Assembly (NCBI RefSeq): GCF_004361735.1
Contig: NZ_SNVV01000006.1
Span: forward strand, 62,001 to 126,000
Reading direction: 5' to 3'
Length of the DNA stretch: 64,000 nucleotides
DNA from: Azoarcus indigens
GTDB taxonomy: Bacteria > Pseudomonadota > Gammaproteobacteria > Burkholderiales > Rhodocyclaceae
Shown: positions 16,958 through 25,601 of the stretch, in pieces
Position numbering within the stretch: position 1 is the first letter of the stretch
How the letters are laid out: the number at the start of each line of letters is the position of its first letter
Notes under the pieces: generated by a model
What the model saw: only the letters and a program-made list of their open reading frames with translations
Told to the model about the DNA's origin: nothing
The model's database searches: none
Translations under genes and position numbers: made by a program

Positions 16958-17455
16958 ATGCCTGCCACCTTCCTGCCTTACCCACGCGGCCCCTTCCTCG
17001 CCCTCTTCCTCGTCTGCCTCGGCCTGCTGGGCTTCGGGCTCTACCTCCAGCACGCCGTCGGCTTGCAGCCCTGCCCGATGTGCATCATGCAGCGCTATGC
17101 CTTCGTCGCCATTGCGCTGGTGTCGCTCATCGCCGGCATTCACGGACCGGCTCGGCCAGGCCGCAAGGTCTACATCGCACTGATCCTGATCGCCGCCCTC
17201 GCCGGCGCCGGGGTTGCCGCCAGGCAGAGCTGGATACAACTCTATCCGCCCGAATTCGCCGAGTGCGGCCCCGACCTGGCTTATATGCTGGACAGCTTCC
17301 CCCTCGCCGAGTCCCTGCCGATGATCTTTGGCGGCTCGGGCGACTGCAGCGTGGTGGACTGGACCTTCCTCAGCCTCTCCATCGCCAACTGGTCCCTGCT
17401 CTGCCTGCTGGGCATCGCGGCAGTGGCGGTGCATCAACTACTGCGGCGCCGCTGA
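16958..17455 (+). CDS. dsbB: Disulfide bond formation protein B
   Basis: A 165-residue inner-membrane protein with four transmembrane helices that reoxidises DsbA and passes electrons to quinone. The first periplasmic pair is C39-C42 (QPCPMCIMQRY) and the second pair is C103 and C130 (FAECGPDL and GSGDCSVVDW), as expected for an active DsbB. Length is normal. It stands alone between the LysR gene and an unknown membrane protein; dsbA is not in the window. Confidence 0.93.
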   Translation: MPATFLPYPRGPFLALFLVCLGLLGFGLYLQHAVGLQPCPMCIMQRYAFVAIALVSLIAGIHGPARPGRKVYIALILIAALAGAGVAARQSWIQLYPPEFAECGPDLAYMLDSFPLAESLPMIFGGSGDCSVVDWTFLSLSIANWSLLCLLGIAAVAVHQLLRRR

Positions 17456-17560
17456 GTTTTTCCTCACGCTTTCCTTACGTCTTTACCGCATCGCAGCATG
17501 CCTTTCTGGCGTGCGCTCGCCGTACGCCGGACGATAGCGACCACCCAGCCAATACCCACG

Positions 17561-17589
17561 TTGGCAGAAATGGAATCCATTGCTATTGT
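17561..17589 (+). promoter_or_regulatory. Sigma-70-like promoter with dyad in the spacer
   Basis: TTGGCA (17561-17566), a 17-base spacer and TATTGT (17584-17589) lie 73 bases upstream of the membrane protein gene at 17662. The spacer holds a perfect dyad AATGGA-A-TCCATT (17569-17581), which could be an operator. Confidence 0.5.
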
Positions 17590-17661
17590 TGGGGCGCAGA
17601 TACCGGTATTGCATCGAACAGGAACGCCGCACACAGCGACGTCCGCGCGAGGAGAGCCATC

Positions 17662-18201
17662 ATGTATGAGCAATCGAATGCGAGCCGGGGTGTGCCCTCC
17701 TGGTTCAAGGGCAGCGCGGAAGACTACCGCCAGTTGGAAAAGCTGCATTTCGACATGCGCGTACGGGAGAACGCCCGCCGCCGGGCATTCGCCTCAAGGT
17801 TGAGCGTCTATCTGCTGGTCATCCTCGGGCTGGTGACTGCCGTGGGGCGCTTTGCCCTCGCCGAAGGCGAAGGCGTTACCGAAACCACTTCTGTTCCGGT
17901 TTTTCCTTTCCTCGTATTGACAGCCACCGTGGTGCTGTTCGAACTGGTGCGCTTTCTCGAGCGGCATGTGTTCGATCTGGAAGTGAATTTGCGCTTTGCA
18001 CCATTGGCGCAGGAGTGTGTTCGCCGGGGGGAGGTGGACGAGAACCAACCGCTGCTGCCCTACACCAACGAGGCGCCGCTGCATGCCGAGCTACTACGTT
18101 TTGCCCGCGCCCGGCGCGAGAACCGGCGCCTGCTGCCTGCCCTGTTCCGTGCCGGCTTCACCCTGGGCGGTCACCTGCCGCGCAGGCCGGGGAAATATTG
18201 A
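17662..18201 (+). CDS. Uncharacterised two-TM membrane protein
   Basis: A 179-residue protein I do not recognise. A charged cytoplasmic N-terminus (about 1-45, rich in Arg and Glu) is followed by TM1 (about 47-65), a short loop, TM2 (about 81-98), and a basic C-terminal region of about 80 residues ending HLPRRPGKY. The ATG at 17662 has GAGGAG nine bases upstream; the frame is open further back but overlaps dsbB without homology. It has its own candidate promoter and is convergent with the PilZ gene. No function is proposed. Confidence 0.65.
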   Translation: MYEQSNASRGVPSWFKGSAEDYRQLEKLHFDMRVRENARRRAFASRLSVYLLVILGLVTAVGRFALAEGEGVTETTSVPVFPFLVLTATVVLFELVRFLERHVFDLEVNLRFAPLAQECVRRGEVDENQPLLPYTNEAPLHAELLRFARARRENRRLLPALFRAGFTLGGHLPRRPGKY

Positions 18202-18223
18202 ACGCCGCGCGGCTCCGCCCGGT

Positions 18224-18538
18224 TCAGCCCAGTACGCGGACGATGGCGCCGCCGATCTCGTAGATGCCATCGCCAACCGCGTGGCAACGCTTCACCTGCA
18301 GGCGGGTCACCAGCGGCGGACGGTCGAGCTGGGCGCCGGGCGAGGCAACGGCCACCTCGATCACCTCCAGTTCCCCGGGCACATAGGCCGCACGTATCGT
18401 CATTCCGCCAACACTGATTTCCACGCACTCGGCCGCCACCACCTCGCCGTTGGGCAAAAAGATGGACGCGGAACAACCGAGGGGAATGCGCCGGTCCAGC
18501 CGACGATCCGGAGGAGTGGAGCGAGCATTCATTGGCAA
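18224..18538 (-). CDS. PilZ domain protein (possibly degenerate c-di-GMP site)
   Basis: A 104-residue single PilZ domain. The N-terminal RxxxR loop is present (DRRLDRRIPLG, R12/R13 to R16/R17), but the second motif reads E40-I-S-V-G-G45 where the consensus is D/N-x-S-x-x-G, so the first position is Glu. This may weaken or abolish c-di-GMP binding. The beta-barrel strands that follow are plausible, ending IYEIGGAIVRVLG. Single-domain PilZ proteins act as adaptors in motility and pilus control. The window also encodes two GGDEF/EAL proteins and PilSR, but no direct link is visible. Confidence 0.75.
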   Translation of the reverse strand: MPMNARSTPPDRRLDRRIPLGCSASIFLPNGEVVAAECVEISVGGMTIRAAYVPGELEVIEVAVASPGAQLDRPPLVTRLQVKRCHAVGDGIYEIGGAIVRVLG

Positions 18539-18616
18539 CCCCGCAGATGACGATGCCCGATTGTAGCCGGCCTGCCCCGCCGGGAATCGCGGACATATGC
18601 CCGCATTCGGGCGAAA

Positions 18617-19003
18617 TCAGCGCGAAGGCGTGCGCGCGCAGGCGCAGGCGTAATCCGCGATAGCCGCCACGACAGGCTCCGCCTCACCCACAGCCTGCTC
18701 CAGCTTGAACTCCACCTGCGGATGACGGGCCGCAAGTTCCGCCAGGAGCGCCGGCAGATCGCGCTTCAGATGGCCCCCTTGTGCCAGGAATACCGGCAGG
18801 ATCACCAGGCGCTGGCAGCCGCCGGCGATCAAGGCCTCTGCCGCCTCCGCTAGCGAGGGGGACATCAACTCCAGGAAGGCCAGCGTTACCTCCAGCTCCG
18901 GCGCGAGCGCTCGCATACGTTCGCGCATGCGTTGCATCGGCCCGGCCCAGGCGGGATCGCGCGCGCCATGCCCGAACAGGATCACGCCCTGGCGCCCGCT
19001 CAT
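18617..19003 (-). CDS. cbiX: Sirohydrochlorin chelatase, short CbiX type
   Basis: A 128-residue CbiX/SirB-family protein with a single chelatase domain, the short form seen in CbiXS. The two metal-handling histidines are present: H12 in LFGHGARDPAW and H78 in FLAQGGHLKRD. Enzymes of this type insert Co or Fe into sirohydrochlorin for cobalamin or siroheme synthesis; which metal cannot be told here. Its ATG overlaps the tcdA stop by four bases, so it is coupled to a tRNA-modification gene with no obvious metabolic relation. No other tetrapyrrole gene is in the window. Confidence 0.8.
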   Translation of the reverse strand: MSGRQGVILFGHGARDPAWAGPMQRMRERMRALAPELEVTLAFLELMSPSLAEAAEALIAGGCQRLVILPVFLAQGGHLKRDLPALLAELAARHPQVEFKLEQAVGEAEPVVAAIADYACACARTPSR

Positions 19004-19812
19004 GGCTGCGGCTCCTGTTCCACCAACCGACCCAGCACCCGAGCCGCGGCGAACAGGCCCACGCTGGCGGTCATCGCCACGCTGGAACCATAGCCGGCGC
19101 AGGCCAGCCCCTGCGGCGCCTGGCCGGGAGCACAGGCGGCAATGGGATAGCGCAGCGGCTCCACCGAATACACCGCTTCGATTCCGAACTTGCGCCGGGG
19201 GTCACGTGGAAATCCGTGGTTCTTGCGAAGCGCGGCCCTCACCTTGGCAAGCAGGGGATCCTGTTCGGTGCGGGCGAGGTCGTCGACGCGGATGCGTGTC
19301 GGATCCGCCTTCCCCCCTGCCCCACCGGCCATCACCAGCCGCAGGCCGTGGGCGCGGCACACCGCGGCGATCGCGACCTTGGCACGCACGTTGTCGATCG
19401 CGTCCACCACATGGTCCATGCCTTGCAGCAGCCCGGCCGCATTCTCCGGCGTCAGGAAATCTTCCACCTGGACGACCCGGGCAGCCGGATTGATCTCGGC
19501 AATGCGCTCCGCCATCGCCTGCACCTTGGGCTGGCCCAGCGTTCCGTCCAATGCGTGGATCTGGCGATTGATGTTGGACTCGGCGACGTTGTCCAGATCG
19601 ACCAGGGTCAGACGGCCCACACCGCTGCGCGCCAGTGCTTCCGCCACCCAGGAGCCGACGCCGCCTATGCCAACGACACAGACATGACTCTGCGCCAACC
19701 GCTCCACCGCCCCCACGCCATAGAGGCGGTCCAGTCCGCCGAAGCGGCGAGCGGGATCAGCCTCTCCCGCAAGGGAAGGCAGGGAACGTTCGGGAGCAAG
19801 CGGGAGCGACAT
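19000..19812 (-). CDS. tcdA: tRNA threonylcarbamoyladenosine dehydratase
   Basis: A 270-residue E1-like/ThiF-family enzyme (TcdA/CsdL) that uses ATP to cyclise t6A to ct6A at position 37 of ANN-decoding tRNAs. The nucleotide-binding GIGGVGSWVAEALARSGVG, LVDLDNVAESNINRQIHAL, GGAGGKADPTRI and the C-terminal YGSSVAMTASVGL are all family segments, and the RFGGLDRLYG block marks the N-terminal region. An in-frame start at 19869 exists; 19812 is preferred because family proteins begin only a short distance before RFGGLDRLYG. Neither has a clear Shine-Dalgarno. It overlaps the downstream chelatase by four bases. Confidence 0.88.
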   Translation of the reverse strand: MSLPLAPERSLPSLAGEADPARRFGGLDRLYGVGAVERLAQSHVCVVGIGGVGSWVAEALARSGVGRLTLVDLDNVAESNINRQIHALDGTLGQPKVQAMAERIAEINPAARVVQVEDFLTPENAAGLLQGMDHVVDAIDNVRAKVAIAAVCRAHGLRLVMAGGAGGKADPTRIRVDDLARTEQDPLLAKVRAALRKNHGFPRDPRRKFGIEAVYSVEPLRYPIAACAPGQAPQGLACAGYGSSVAMTASVGLFAAARVLGRLVEQEPQP

Positions 19813-19950
19813 GGGAGACAGGCGGGAACGGGAGATCCGAGCGATCTTACTCCACCCCCGAGCCTCCACCGAGTCCTGCAGTCGGCGGCCGGTGCCGCGC
19901 GCGACCGGCAGGAGCCAGGCACGGCGCCCGAACTCTCCGCGGCCGGATGA

Positions 19951-20922
19951 TCAGACGATCTCTGCCGCCGGCAAACGGGCCTTCTGGCTGTCCAGCCAGA
20001 CGCCCAGCCCCTGCGCATTCAGCTCCAGGTCGTCGCGCAGCAACTCCAGCACCGCATCCTCCGCCAGCAGCCAGCCCTGCCGCTCCGACTCTTCCCGCAC
20101 GATCTGCTCCAGGCCGGCGAGGATTTCCACATGGCGCGCCACGCCATCTCCGCGAGCGGCCCTTGCCACCGCGACCTGGGTGTCGATGAGGCGGTGCAGG
20201 TCGTCCGCCAGTCGCGGGATGTCGGTCACCCGGCTGTAGTGGGTCAGGAACATGGCCTGCGGCGAACGCGACAGCATGCGGTTTACCGATGCATGCAGCG
20301 CGTTCGGATCAAACTGGGTAGGCGTGGTGCTGGGGAAGATGAAAGCGCGGCCATCGACGTCCAGCTCGCGGTAGGAAAGGCCGAAGGTATCGCCGGCGAA
20401 GAAGGAGTGCGCCTGCGCATCCCAGATGGCGATGTGATGGCGCGCGTGCCCCGGCGTTTCCAGCACTTCGAAGACGCGCCCCGCCAATTCCAGCGCCTGC
20501 CCCTCCACCGCGGCGACGATGCGCGCTTCCTCCACCGGCACCAGGCGGCCATACAGCGAGAAGGCGCGCTCCGCCCCATACACCGCGGCGGTTCCCTGCC
20601 ACAGCCGGGTGGGGTCGACCATGTGCGGAACGCCCCGCGGATGGACCAGCAGCCTGGCCCGGGGCAGCGCGCACATCAGGCTGCCGGCACCGCCTGCGTG
20701 GTCCAGGTGAACATGGGTCAGCATTACCCATTCGACCGCGTCCGGCGCCACGCCCAGGCCGGCCAGGGCAGCCAATACCCGTGGCACCGATGCGTTGCAG
20801 CCGGTATCCACCACCGCAGCGCGACCACGGTGGACGATGATGTGGATGGCGGCAAGCAGTGGCCGGCCGTAACCGGAGTCCACTGTATAGATGCCGTCGG
20901 GATGCGCACAGAGATCATGCAC
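19951..20922 (-). CDS. MBL-fold metallo-hydrolase
   Basis: A 323-residue metallo-beta-lactamase-fold protein. The dinuclear metal motif is H70-V-H72-L-D74-H75 (MLTHVHLDHAGG), a further ligand is the His in ETPGHARHHIAIW, and FFAGDTFGLSY supplies the bridging Asp. The C-terminal third (about 215-310) is an added helical domain. Relatives include glyoxalase II-like and lactonase-like hydrolases; the substrate is unknown. It is divergent from the malY/patB-type gene across 159 bases; a TAGAAT hexamer upstream on the minus strand may be its -10. Confidence 0.8.
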   Translation of the reverse strand: MHDLCAHPDGIYTVDSGYGRPLLAAIHIIVHRGRAAVVDTGCNASVPRVLAALAGLGVAPDAVEWVMLTHVHLDHAGGAGSLMCALPRARLLVHPRGVPHMVDPTRLWQGTAAVYGAERAFSLYGRLVPVEEARIVAAVEGQALELAGRVFEVLETPGHARHHIAIWDAQAHSFFAGDTFGLSYRELDVDGRAFIFPSTTPTQFDPNALHASVNRMLSRSPQAMFLTHYSRVTDIPRLADDLHRLIDTQVAVARAARGDGVARHVEILAGLEQIVREESERQGWLLAEDAVLELLRDDLELNAQGLGVWLDSQKARLPAAEIV

Positions 20923-21081
20923 GATTGCCTTCCTCCCTCCTTCGAACTGTTTTGCCCGATTCTATCCGAGTAACAAAAAGCGCTCCCCGGCCACGCTGCC
21001 CAAGGGGCGGAATGCGCCGGCCGGCGGACAGGGGACGTTAAACTGTGCGCCCCTATCGCCACCGCCGCCCCGGTTCCCGCC

Positions 21082-22224
21082 ATGGATTTCGATTTCGACC
21101 GACAACCTGACCGCCGTACCGTTCCCGGCGAGAAGTGGGGCCGCTATGCCGGTCGTGACGTCCTTCCGCTGTGGGTGGCGGACATGGACTTCACTGCGCC
21201 GCCTGCCGTGCTGGAGGCGCTGCGGGCGCGGCTGGACCACGGCATTTTCGGCTACACCGATGCCTGGCCCTCGCTGACGGAAGCGGTCACCACCGGCCTC
21301 GCTCGCGACCATGCGTGGCAGATCGAGCCGGAATGGCTGATTTGGCTGCCGGGCGTGGTCACCGGCTTCAACCTCGCCTGCCGCGCCGTCGGCCAGCCGG
21401 GGGACAGCGTGTTCACCGCCACGCCGGTCTATCCCCCCTTCCTGTCAGCACCGGACAACAGCGAGCGCCGGCTGATCACCGCACCGCTGATCGAAGGCCC
21501 GACCCGCTGGGAGTGGGACAGGCTGGCGACCGAGCAAGCGCTGGCAGGAGACACCCGCCTGTTCATGCTATGCAGCCCGCACAACCCGGTGGGCCGGGTG
21601 TTCGACCAGGAAGAGTTGCAGTGGCTGGCCGACCTCGCCGAACGCCGGGACCTGGTGGTCTGCAGCGACGAGATCCATTGCGGCCTCGTGCTGGACGAGG
21701 ACAAGCCGCATGTTCCGCTGGCCGCGCTCAATCCGGAGATCGCCCGCCGCAGCATCACGCTGATGGCGCCCTCCAAGACCTGGAACATCCCTGCGCTCTA
21801 TTGCGCCTTCGCCATCATTCCGGACGCCGGCCTGCGGTCCCGCTACCGGCGGGCAATGCGCGGCATCGTGCCGCATGTGAACGTGCTGGGGCTGGTGGCC
21901 ACCGAAGCGGCCTATCGAGACGGCGGCGCCTGGCGCAGCGCGCTGCTCGACTACCTGCGCGGCAACCGCGAACGGGTGATGGAGGCGGTGGCGGCCATGC
22001 CGGGCCTGCGCACCAACCGGCCGGAGGCGACCTATCTCGCCTGGCTGGATTGTCGCGACAGCGGCCTGGCAGATCCGGCGGCCTTCTTCGAGGCCGCGGG
22101 CGTCGGCCTGTCCGACGGCCGCCCCTTCGGGCTGCCCGGCTTCCTGCGGCTCAACTTCGGTTGCCCGCGGGCGACGCTGGATGAGGCGCTGGCGCGGATG
22201 CGGCGGGCCTTGGACGCACGCTGA
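21082..22224 (+). CDS. MalY/PatB family C-S lyase or aminotransferase
   Basis: A 380-residue PLP enzyme of the MalY/PatB subfamily (cystathionine beta-lyase-like). Hallmarks are the N-terminal DRRTVPGEKWGRY and LPLWVADMDF block, GIFGYTDAW, MLCSPHNPVGRVF, CSDEIHCGLV and PLP lysine K232 in APSKTWNIPALYCAF. It probably cleaves C-S bonds in cystathionine or cysteine conjugates; in E. coli the homologue MalY also represses MalT, but there is no maltose gene here. A GTTAAACT stretch about 40 bases upstream may be the -10. Confidence 0.88.
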   Translation: MDFDFDRQPDRRTVPGEKWGRYAGRDVLPLWVADMDFTAPPAVLEALRARLDHGIFGYTDAWPSLTEAVTTGLARDHAWQIEPEWLIWLPGVVTGFNLACRAVGQPGDSVFTATPVYPPFLSAPDNSERRLITAPLIEGPTRWEWDRLATEQALAGDTRLFMLCSPHNPVGRVFDQEELQWLADLAERRDLVVCSDEIHCGLVLDEDKPHVPLAALNPEIARRSITLMAPSKTWNIPALYCAFAIIPDAGLRSRYRRAMRGIVPHVNVLGLVATEAAYRDGGAWRSALLDYLRGNRERVMEAVAAMPGLRTNRPEATYLAWLDCRDSGLADPAAFFEAAGVGLSDGRPFGLPGFLRLNFGCPRATLDEALARMRRALDAR

Positions 22225-22284
22225 CGCGGGGCGGCTCGCCGCCGGGCCGCCCTCCCGGCGGCGCAGGGCGGCGCAACCGCGAGA

Positions 22285-25143
22285 TCAGCGGTGGCGGAGG
22301 AAACGCGCCTCGAACTCCGCCGCCGGCACCGGCGGGCTGCAGAGGTAGCCCTGGTAGGCGCCACAGCCCAGCGTCGCCAGCAGCGCAAGCTGGGAGGCGG
22401 TTTCCACCCCTTCCGCCTGCACGCTGATCTCCAGGGCCCTCGCCATGGCGACCACCGCGGCGGCAATCGCGAGGTCGTTGCGGTCATCGGCCAGGTCCTT
22501 GACGAAGCTGCGGTCGATCTTGAGTTTGTCGATGGCGAAGCGCTTGAGGTAGGCGAGGCTGGAATAGCCGGTGCCGAAGTCGTCGATGGCCAGCCGCAGG
22601 CCCAGCTCCTTCAGGCGATCCAGCATTGCCGCCGCCCGCTCGCCCTGATCCATCAGGTTGCTCTCGGTGATCTCCAGTTCCAGCCGCCCGGCCGGCAGGC
22701 CGGTTTCCTCCAGCACTTCGCGCAGCATGGCGCCCACATCCTGGCGCTTGAACTGGGCCGCGGACAGGTTGACCGCCATCGAACCGAAAGCAAGGCCGGC
22801 GGAAATCCAGGCCTGCGCCTGGCGACAGGCCTCGCGCAGCACCCATTCGCCCAGCGGCAGGATGAGGCCGGTTTCCTCGGCGATGGGAATGAATTCCGCC
22901 GGCGAGATCATCGCCTCCCCCGCCGGCTGCCAGCGCACCAGCGCCTCGGCGCCCAGCAGGCGACCGTCGGCCACCGACAGCACCGGCTGATAGAAGACAA
23001 CGAATTCCGCCTGCGCCAGCGCCCGGCGCAGGCGGGTTTCCAGGTCCAGGCGCTGGCTGGCATAGCGGGTCAGGTCTTCGGTGTAGAAGCCGTAGGTGTT
23101 GCGGCCCTGGCTCTTGGCCCGGTACATCGCCGCATCCGCGTTGCGCACCAGCTCCATGAATTCCCAGCCATCGTCCGGATACAGGCTGATGCCGACGCTG
23201 ACGTGGATGAACACCTCGTGGCCGGACGAAAGGGAGAAAGGCTCGGCCAGCTCCTCGATCAGGTTCTGCGCCACGACGGCTGCATCCCCGGGCGTCTCCA
23301 CCTGCTCCAGCAGCACCATGAACTCGTCGCCGCCCAGACGGCCCAGGGTGTCCTCATCGCGCAGCCGGCGGCGCAGGCGGCCGGCCACCTCGCACAGCAG
23401 CTCATCGCCCACCGAATGGCCGAGGCTGTCGTTTACCGTCTTGAAGCGGTCGAGGTCGAGAAACATCACCGCCACCCGCTTGCCGCGGCGCTGGGCGACC
23501 TCCAAGGCATGCTCCAGGCGCGAGAGCACCAGCAGGCGGTTGGGCAGATCGGTGAGCGGGTCGTGATGGGCGAGGTAATCCAGCCTGGCCTCGGTCTGCT
23601 TGAGCTTGCTGATGTCGGTGAACACGCCGACGTAGTGGCTGACTTCCCCCGCCTCGTTGCGCACCGCGTTCAGGGTGAGCCACTCCGGATACAGCTCGCC
23701 GTTGCGGCGGCGGTTCCACAACTCGCCCTGCCAGTAGCCGGTTGCGGTCAGTGCCGCCCACATCGCCTGGTAGTAGTTGCGGTCGTGACGGCCGGATTGA
23801 AGGAAGCGCGGATTGCGGCCGATGACTTCATCCCGCTCATAGCCGGTGACAACCGTGAAAGCCCGATTGACCGAGACGATGCGTCCTTCGAGGTCGGTGA
23901 TGAGCACGCCATCGTGGGTGCTCTCTATCACCGCTGCGTTCAGCCTCAAGCGCTCGGTGGCGATGCGCTGCTCGCTGATGTCGCTCCACACGCCGACGAT
24001 GCGCCGGGGCGCCCCTTCGCTGTCCCGCACCAGCCTGCCTTCATCCCGCAGCCACATCGTCTCGCCGTCGCTGCGAAGGAAGCGGTACTCGCGCACGCGC
24101 TGGTCGCCGGCGTGCAAGTCCACCGGCAAGGTGCCCGCCAGCGTCTGCTCGGCTGGGTGCAGACAGCTCGCCCACCACCCCGGCCGCAGCGCAGCGGCCG
24201 TCTCGTGACCGGTGAGGCGGGCCAGGTTGTCGCTGATCCAGGTGAGCTGCCAGGTGCCATCGCGCAACTCCATCGTGTAATTCACCGACGGGCTGGTGGC
24301 GAGCACTTCCTGCAGACGCTCGCTGGTCCGGCGCAACGCTGCGCGCTCGCGCATAAGCTCGGCCTCACGGAACACCTTGTCCAGCACCAGCGGCAGTTCG
24401 TGCAGATAGCTGTCGTGCTTCACCAGGTAGTCGGACACGCCCAGGCGCAGCGCCTGGGCGGCGATCTCTTCGCTACCCTGGCCGGTGACCATGACGATGG
24501 GCAGGTCCAGCCCGCGCTCCTCGCGCAGCACCTTGGTGATGTCCAGCGCGTTCATGCCGGGCAACAGGAAATCGAGCAGCACCACGTCGTAATCGCAGGA
24601 CAGCCCCGGAGCGGTCGGCAGCTTGGCGAGGACTTCATCCGCGGTCGCCACATTGTGGATGCGCAGATGGGGCGCGCTCTGCAGGAGGTGCCGCCGGGTG
24701 AGGTCGATGTCGAAACGGTGGTGCTCGGCGTAGAGCACCCGGATAGGCCGGCTGCGATGGGCCTGCTCGGCGCGCGAGCGGTTCAGCGCCACCTCCAGCG
24801 TGCGCGGCAGTCGCTCCAGGTAGTCGCCATCCTTGACCAGGTAGTCGTCCGCTCCCGCCTTCAGGGCCGCCACAGCGGCGCCCTGGTCGCCCGAGCCGGT
24901 GAGCACCACGAAGGCCAGCGGCAGCCGCTGCTCCCGCACCCAGTTCAACAGGTCCATGCCGCTGCCGTCGGGCAGGGCAAGGTCGGCCACCACCACGTCG
25001 TAGCCGGACTCCAGCTTGAGCCGCTCCATGCCGCGCGCCACGCTGCTCGCCAGTTCGAGCACCGCGGCGGGCATGCCGCGCCCAAGCCCCCGGCAGACCA
25101 GATCGGCATCGACCGGATTGTCTTCGACGTAAAGGACTTTCAT
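22285..25143 (-). CDS. REC-REC-PAS-PAS-GGDEF-EAL response regulator
   Basis: A 952-residue soluble output protein. REC1 (about 1-120) has E7-D8, phospho-acceptor D54, T82 and K104. REC2 (about 134-255) keeps D191 and the Lys but has E140-H141 in place of the usual acidic pair, so its Mg2+ site may be altered. Two PAS domains follow (about 290-420 and 425-550), then GGDEF at 604-608 with an RDED inhibitory site five residues before it, and EALVRW at 733 with ITESNL, DDFGTGYSSLAYL and AEGVE. Both catalytic domains look intact. The ATG at 25143 begins the first REC strand. Last gene of the lipoprotein-kinase-regulator operon; it is the likely c-di-GMP output. Confidence 0.9.
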   Translation of the reverse strand: MKVLYVEDNPVDADLVCRGLGRGMPAAVLELASSVARGMERLKLESGYDVVVADLALPDGSGMDLLNWVREQRLPLAFVVLTGSGDQGAAVAALKAGADDYLVKDGDYLERLPRTLEVALNRSRAEQAHRSRPIRVLYAEHHRFDIDLTRRHLLQSAPHLRIHNVATADEVLAKLPTAPGLSCDYDVVLLDFLLPGMNALDITKVLREERGLDLPIVMVTGQGSEEIAAQALRLGVSDYLVKHDSYLHELPLVLDKVFREAELMRERAALRRTSERLQEVLATSPSVNYTMELRDGTWQLTWISDNLARLTGHETAAALRPGWWASCLHPAEQTLAGTLPVDLHAGDQRVREYRFLRSDGETMWLRDEGRLVRDSEGAPRRIVGVWSDISEQRIATERLRLNAAVIESTHDGVLITDLEGRIVSVNRAFTVVTGYERDEVIGRNPRFLQSGRHDRNYYQAMWAALTATGYWQGELWNRRRNGELYPEWLTLNAVRNEAGEVSHYVGVFTDISKLKQTEARLDYLAHHDPLTDLPNRLLVLSRLEHALEVAQRRGKRVAVMFLDLDRFKTVNDSLGHSVGDELLCEVAGRLRRRLRDEDTLGRLGGDEFMVLLEQVETPGDAAVVAQNLIEELAEPFSLSSGHEVFIHVSVGISLYPDDGWEFMELVRNADAAMYRAKSQGRNTYGFYTEDLTRYASQRLDLETRLRRALAQAEFVVFYQPVLSVADGRLLGAEALVRWQPAGEAMISPAEFIPIAEETGLILPLGEWVLREACRQAQAWISAGLAFGSMAVNLSAAQFKRQDVGAMLREVLEETGLPAGRLELEITESNLMDQGERAAAMLDRLKELGLRLAIDDFGTGYSSLAYLKRFAIDKLKIDRSFVKDLADDRNDLAIAAAVVAMARALEISVQAEGVETASQLALLATLGCGAYQGYLCSPPVPAAEFEARFLRHR

Positions 25144-25163
25144 CCGTACCCTCGGCCGCCGCC

Positions 25164-25601
25164 TCAAGCCCGGGCGGGCTTGTTGAGCGCGCACCAGTAG
25201 AGCTCGATCTGGCTTGCAACCTGGGTGAACTTGTCGAAATCGACCGGTTTCAGGATGTAGGAGTTGGCGCCCAGGGTATAGGCGGTCTCGATGTCGGCGT
25301 CCTCGTCCGAGGTCGTGAGCACCACCACCGGCACGCTGCGCGATACCTCTTCGCGTTTGTACTGGCGCAGCACGTCCAGACCATGAACCTTGGGCAGCTT
25401 GAGATCCAGCAACACCACCAGCGGCAGCGGCTCGCCGGCGCTCCAGCGCGGCAGGAAATCCAGCGCTTCCTGGCCATCGCGGGCGACCAGCAGCGGGTTC
25501 ACCAGATGTCGCCGGTTGAAGGCACGGCGGGTGAGGTCCAGGTCGGCCGGATTGTCCTCGACCAGCAGGATAGGGCGAGCGGTGGGCAGCACGTCGCTCA
25601 T
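25164..25601 (-). CDS. Single-domain response regulator (Rcp1 type)
   Basis: A 145-residue stand-alone receiver: acidic pair E15-D16, phospho-acceptor D66 in VVLLDLKLPKVHG, VVVLTTSDEDAD and conserved Lys in YILKPVDFDKF. The lack of an output domain and the family resemblance place it with Rcp1-like regulators that act as phosphorelay intermediates. The ATG at 25601 overlaps the kinase stop (ATGA), so the two are translationally coupled. It probably receives phosphate from that kinase and may compete with or feed the REC-REC-GGDEF-EAL protein encoded 20 bases downstream. Confidence 0.88.
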   Translation of the reverse strand: MSDVLPTARPILLVEDNPADLDLTRRAFNRRHLVNPLLVARDGQEALDFLPRWSAGEPLPLVVLLDLKLPKVHGLDVLRQYKREEVSRSVPVVVLTTSDEDADIETAYTLGANSYILKPVDFDKFTQVASQIELYWCALNKPARA

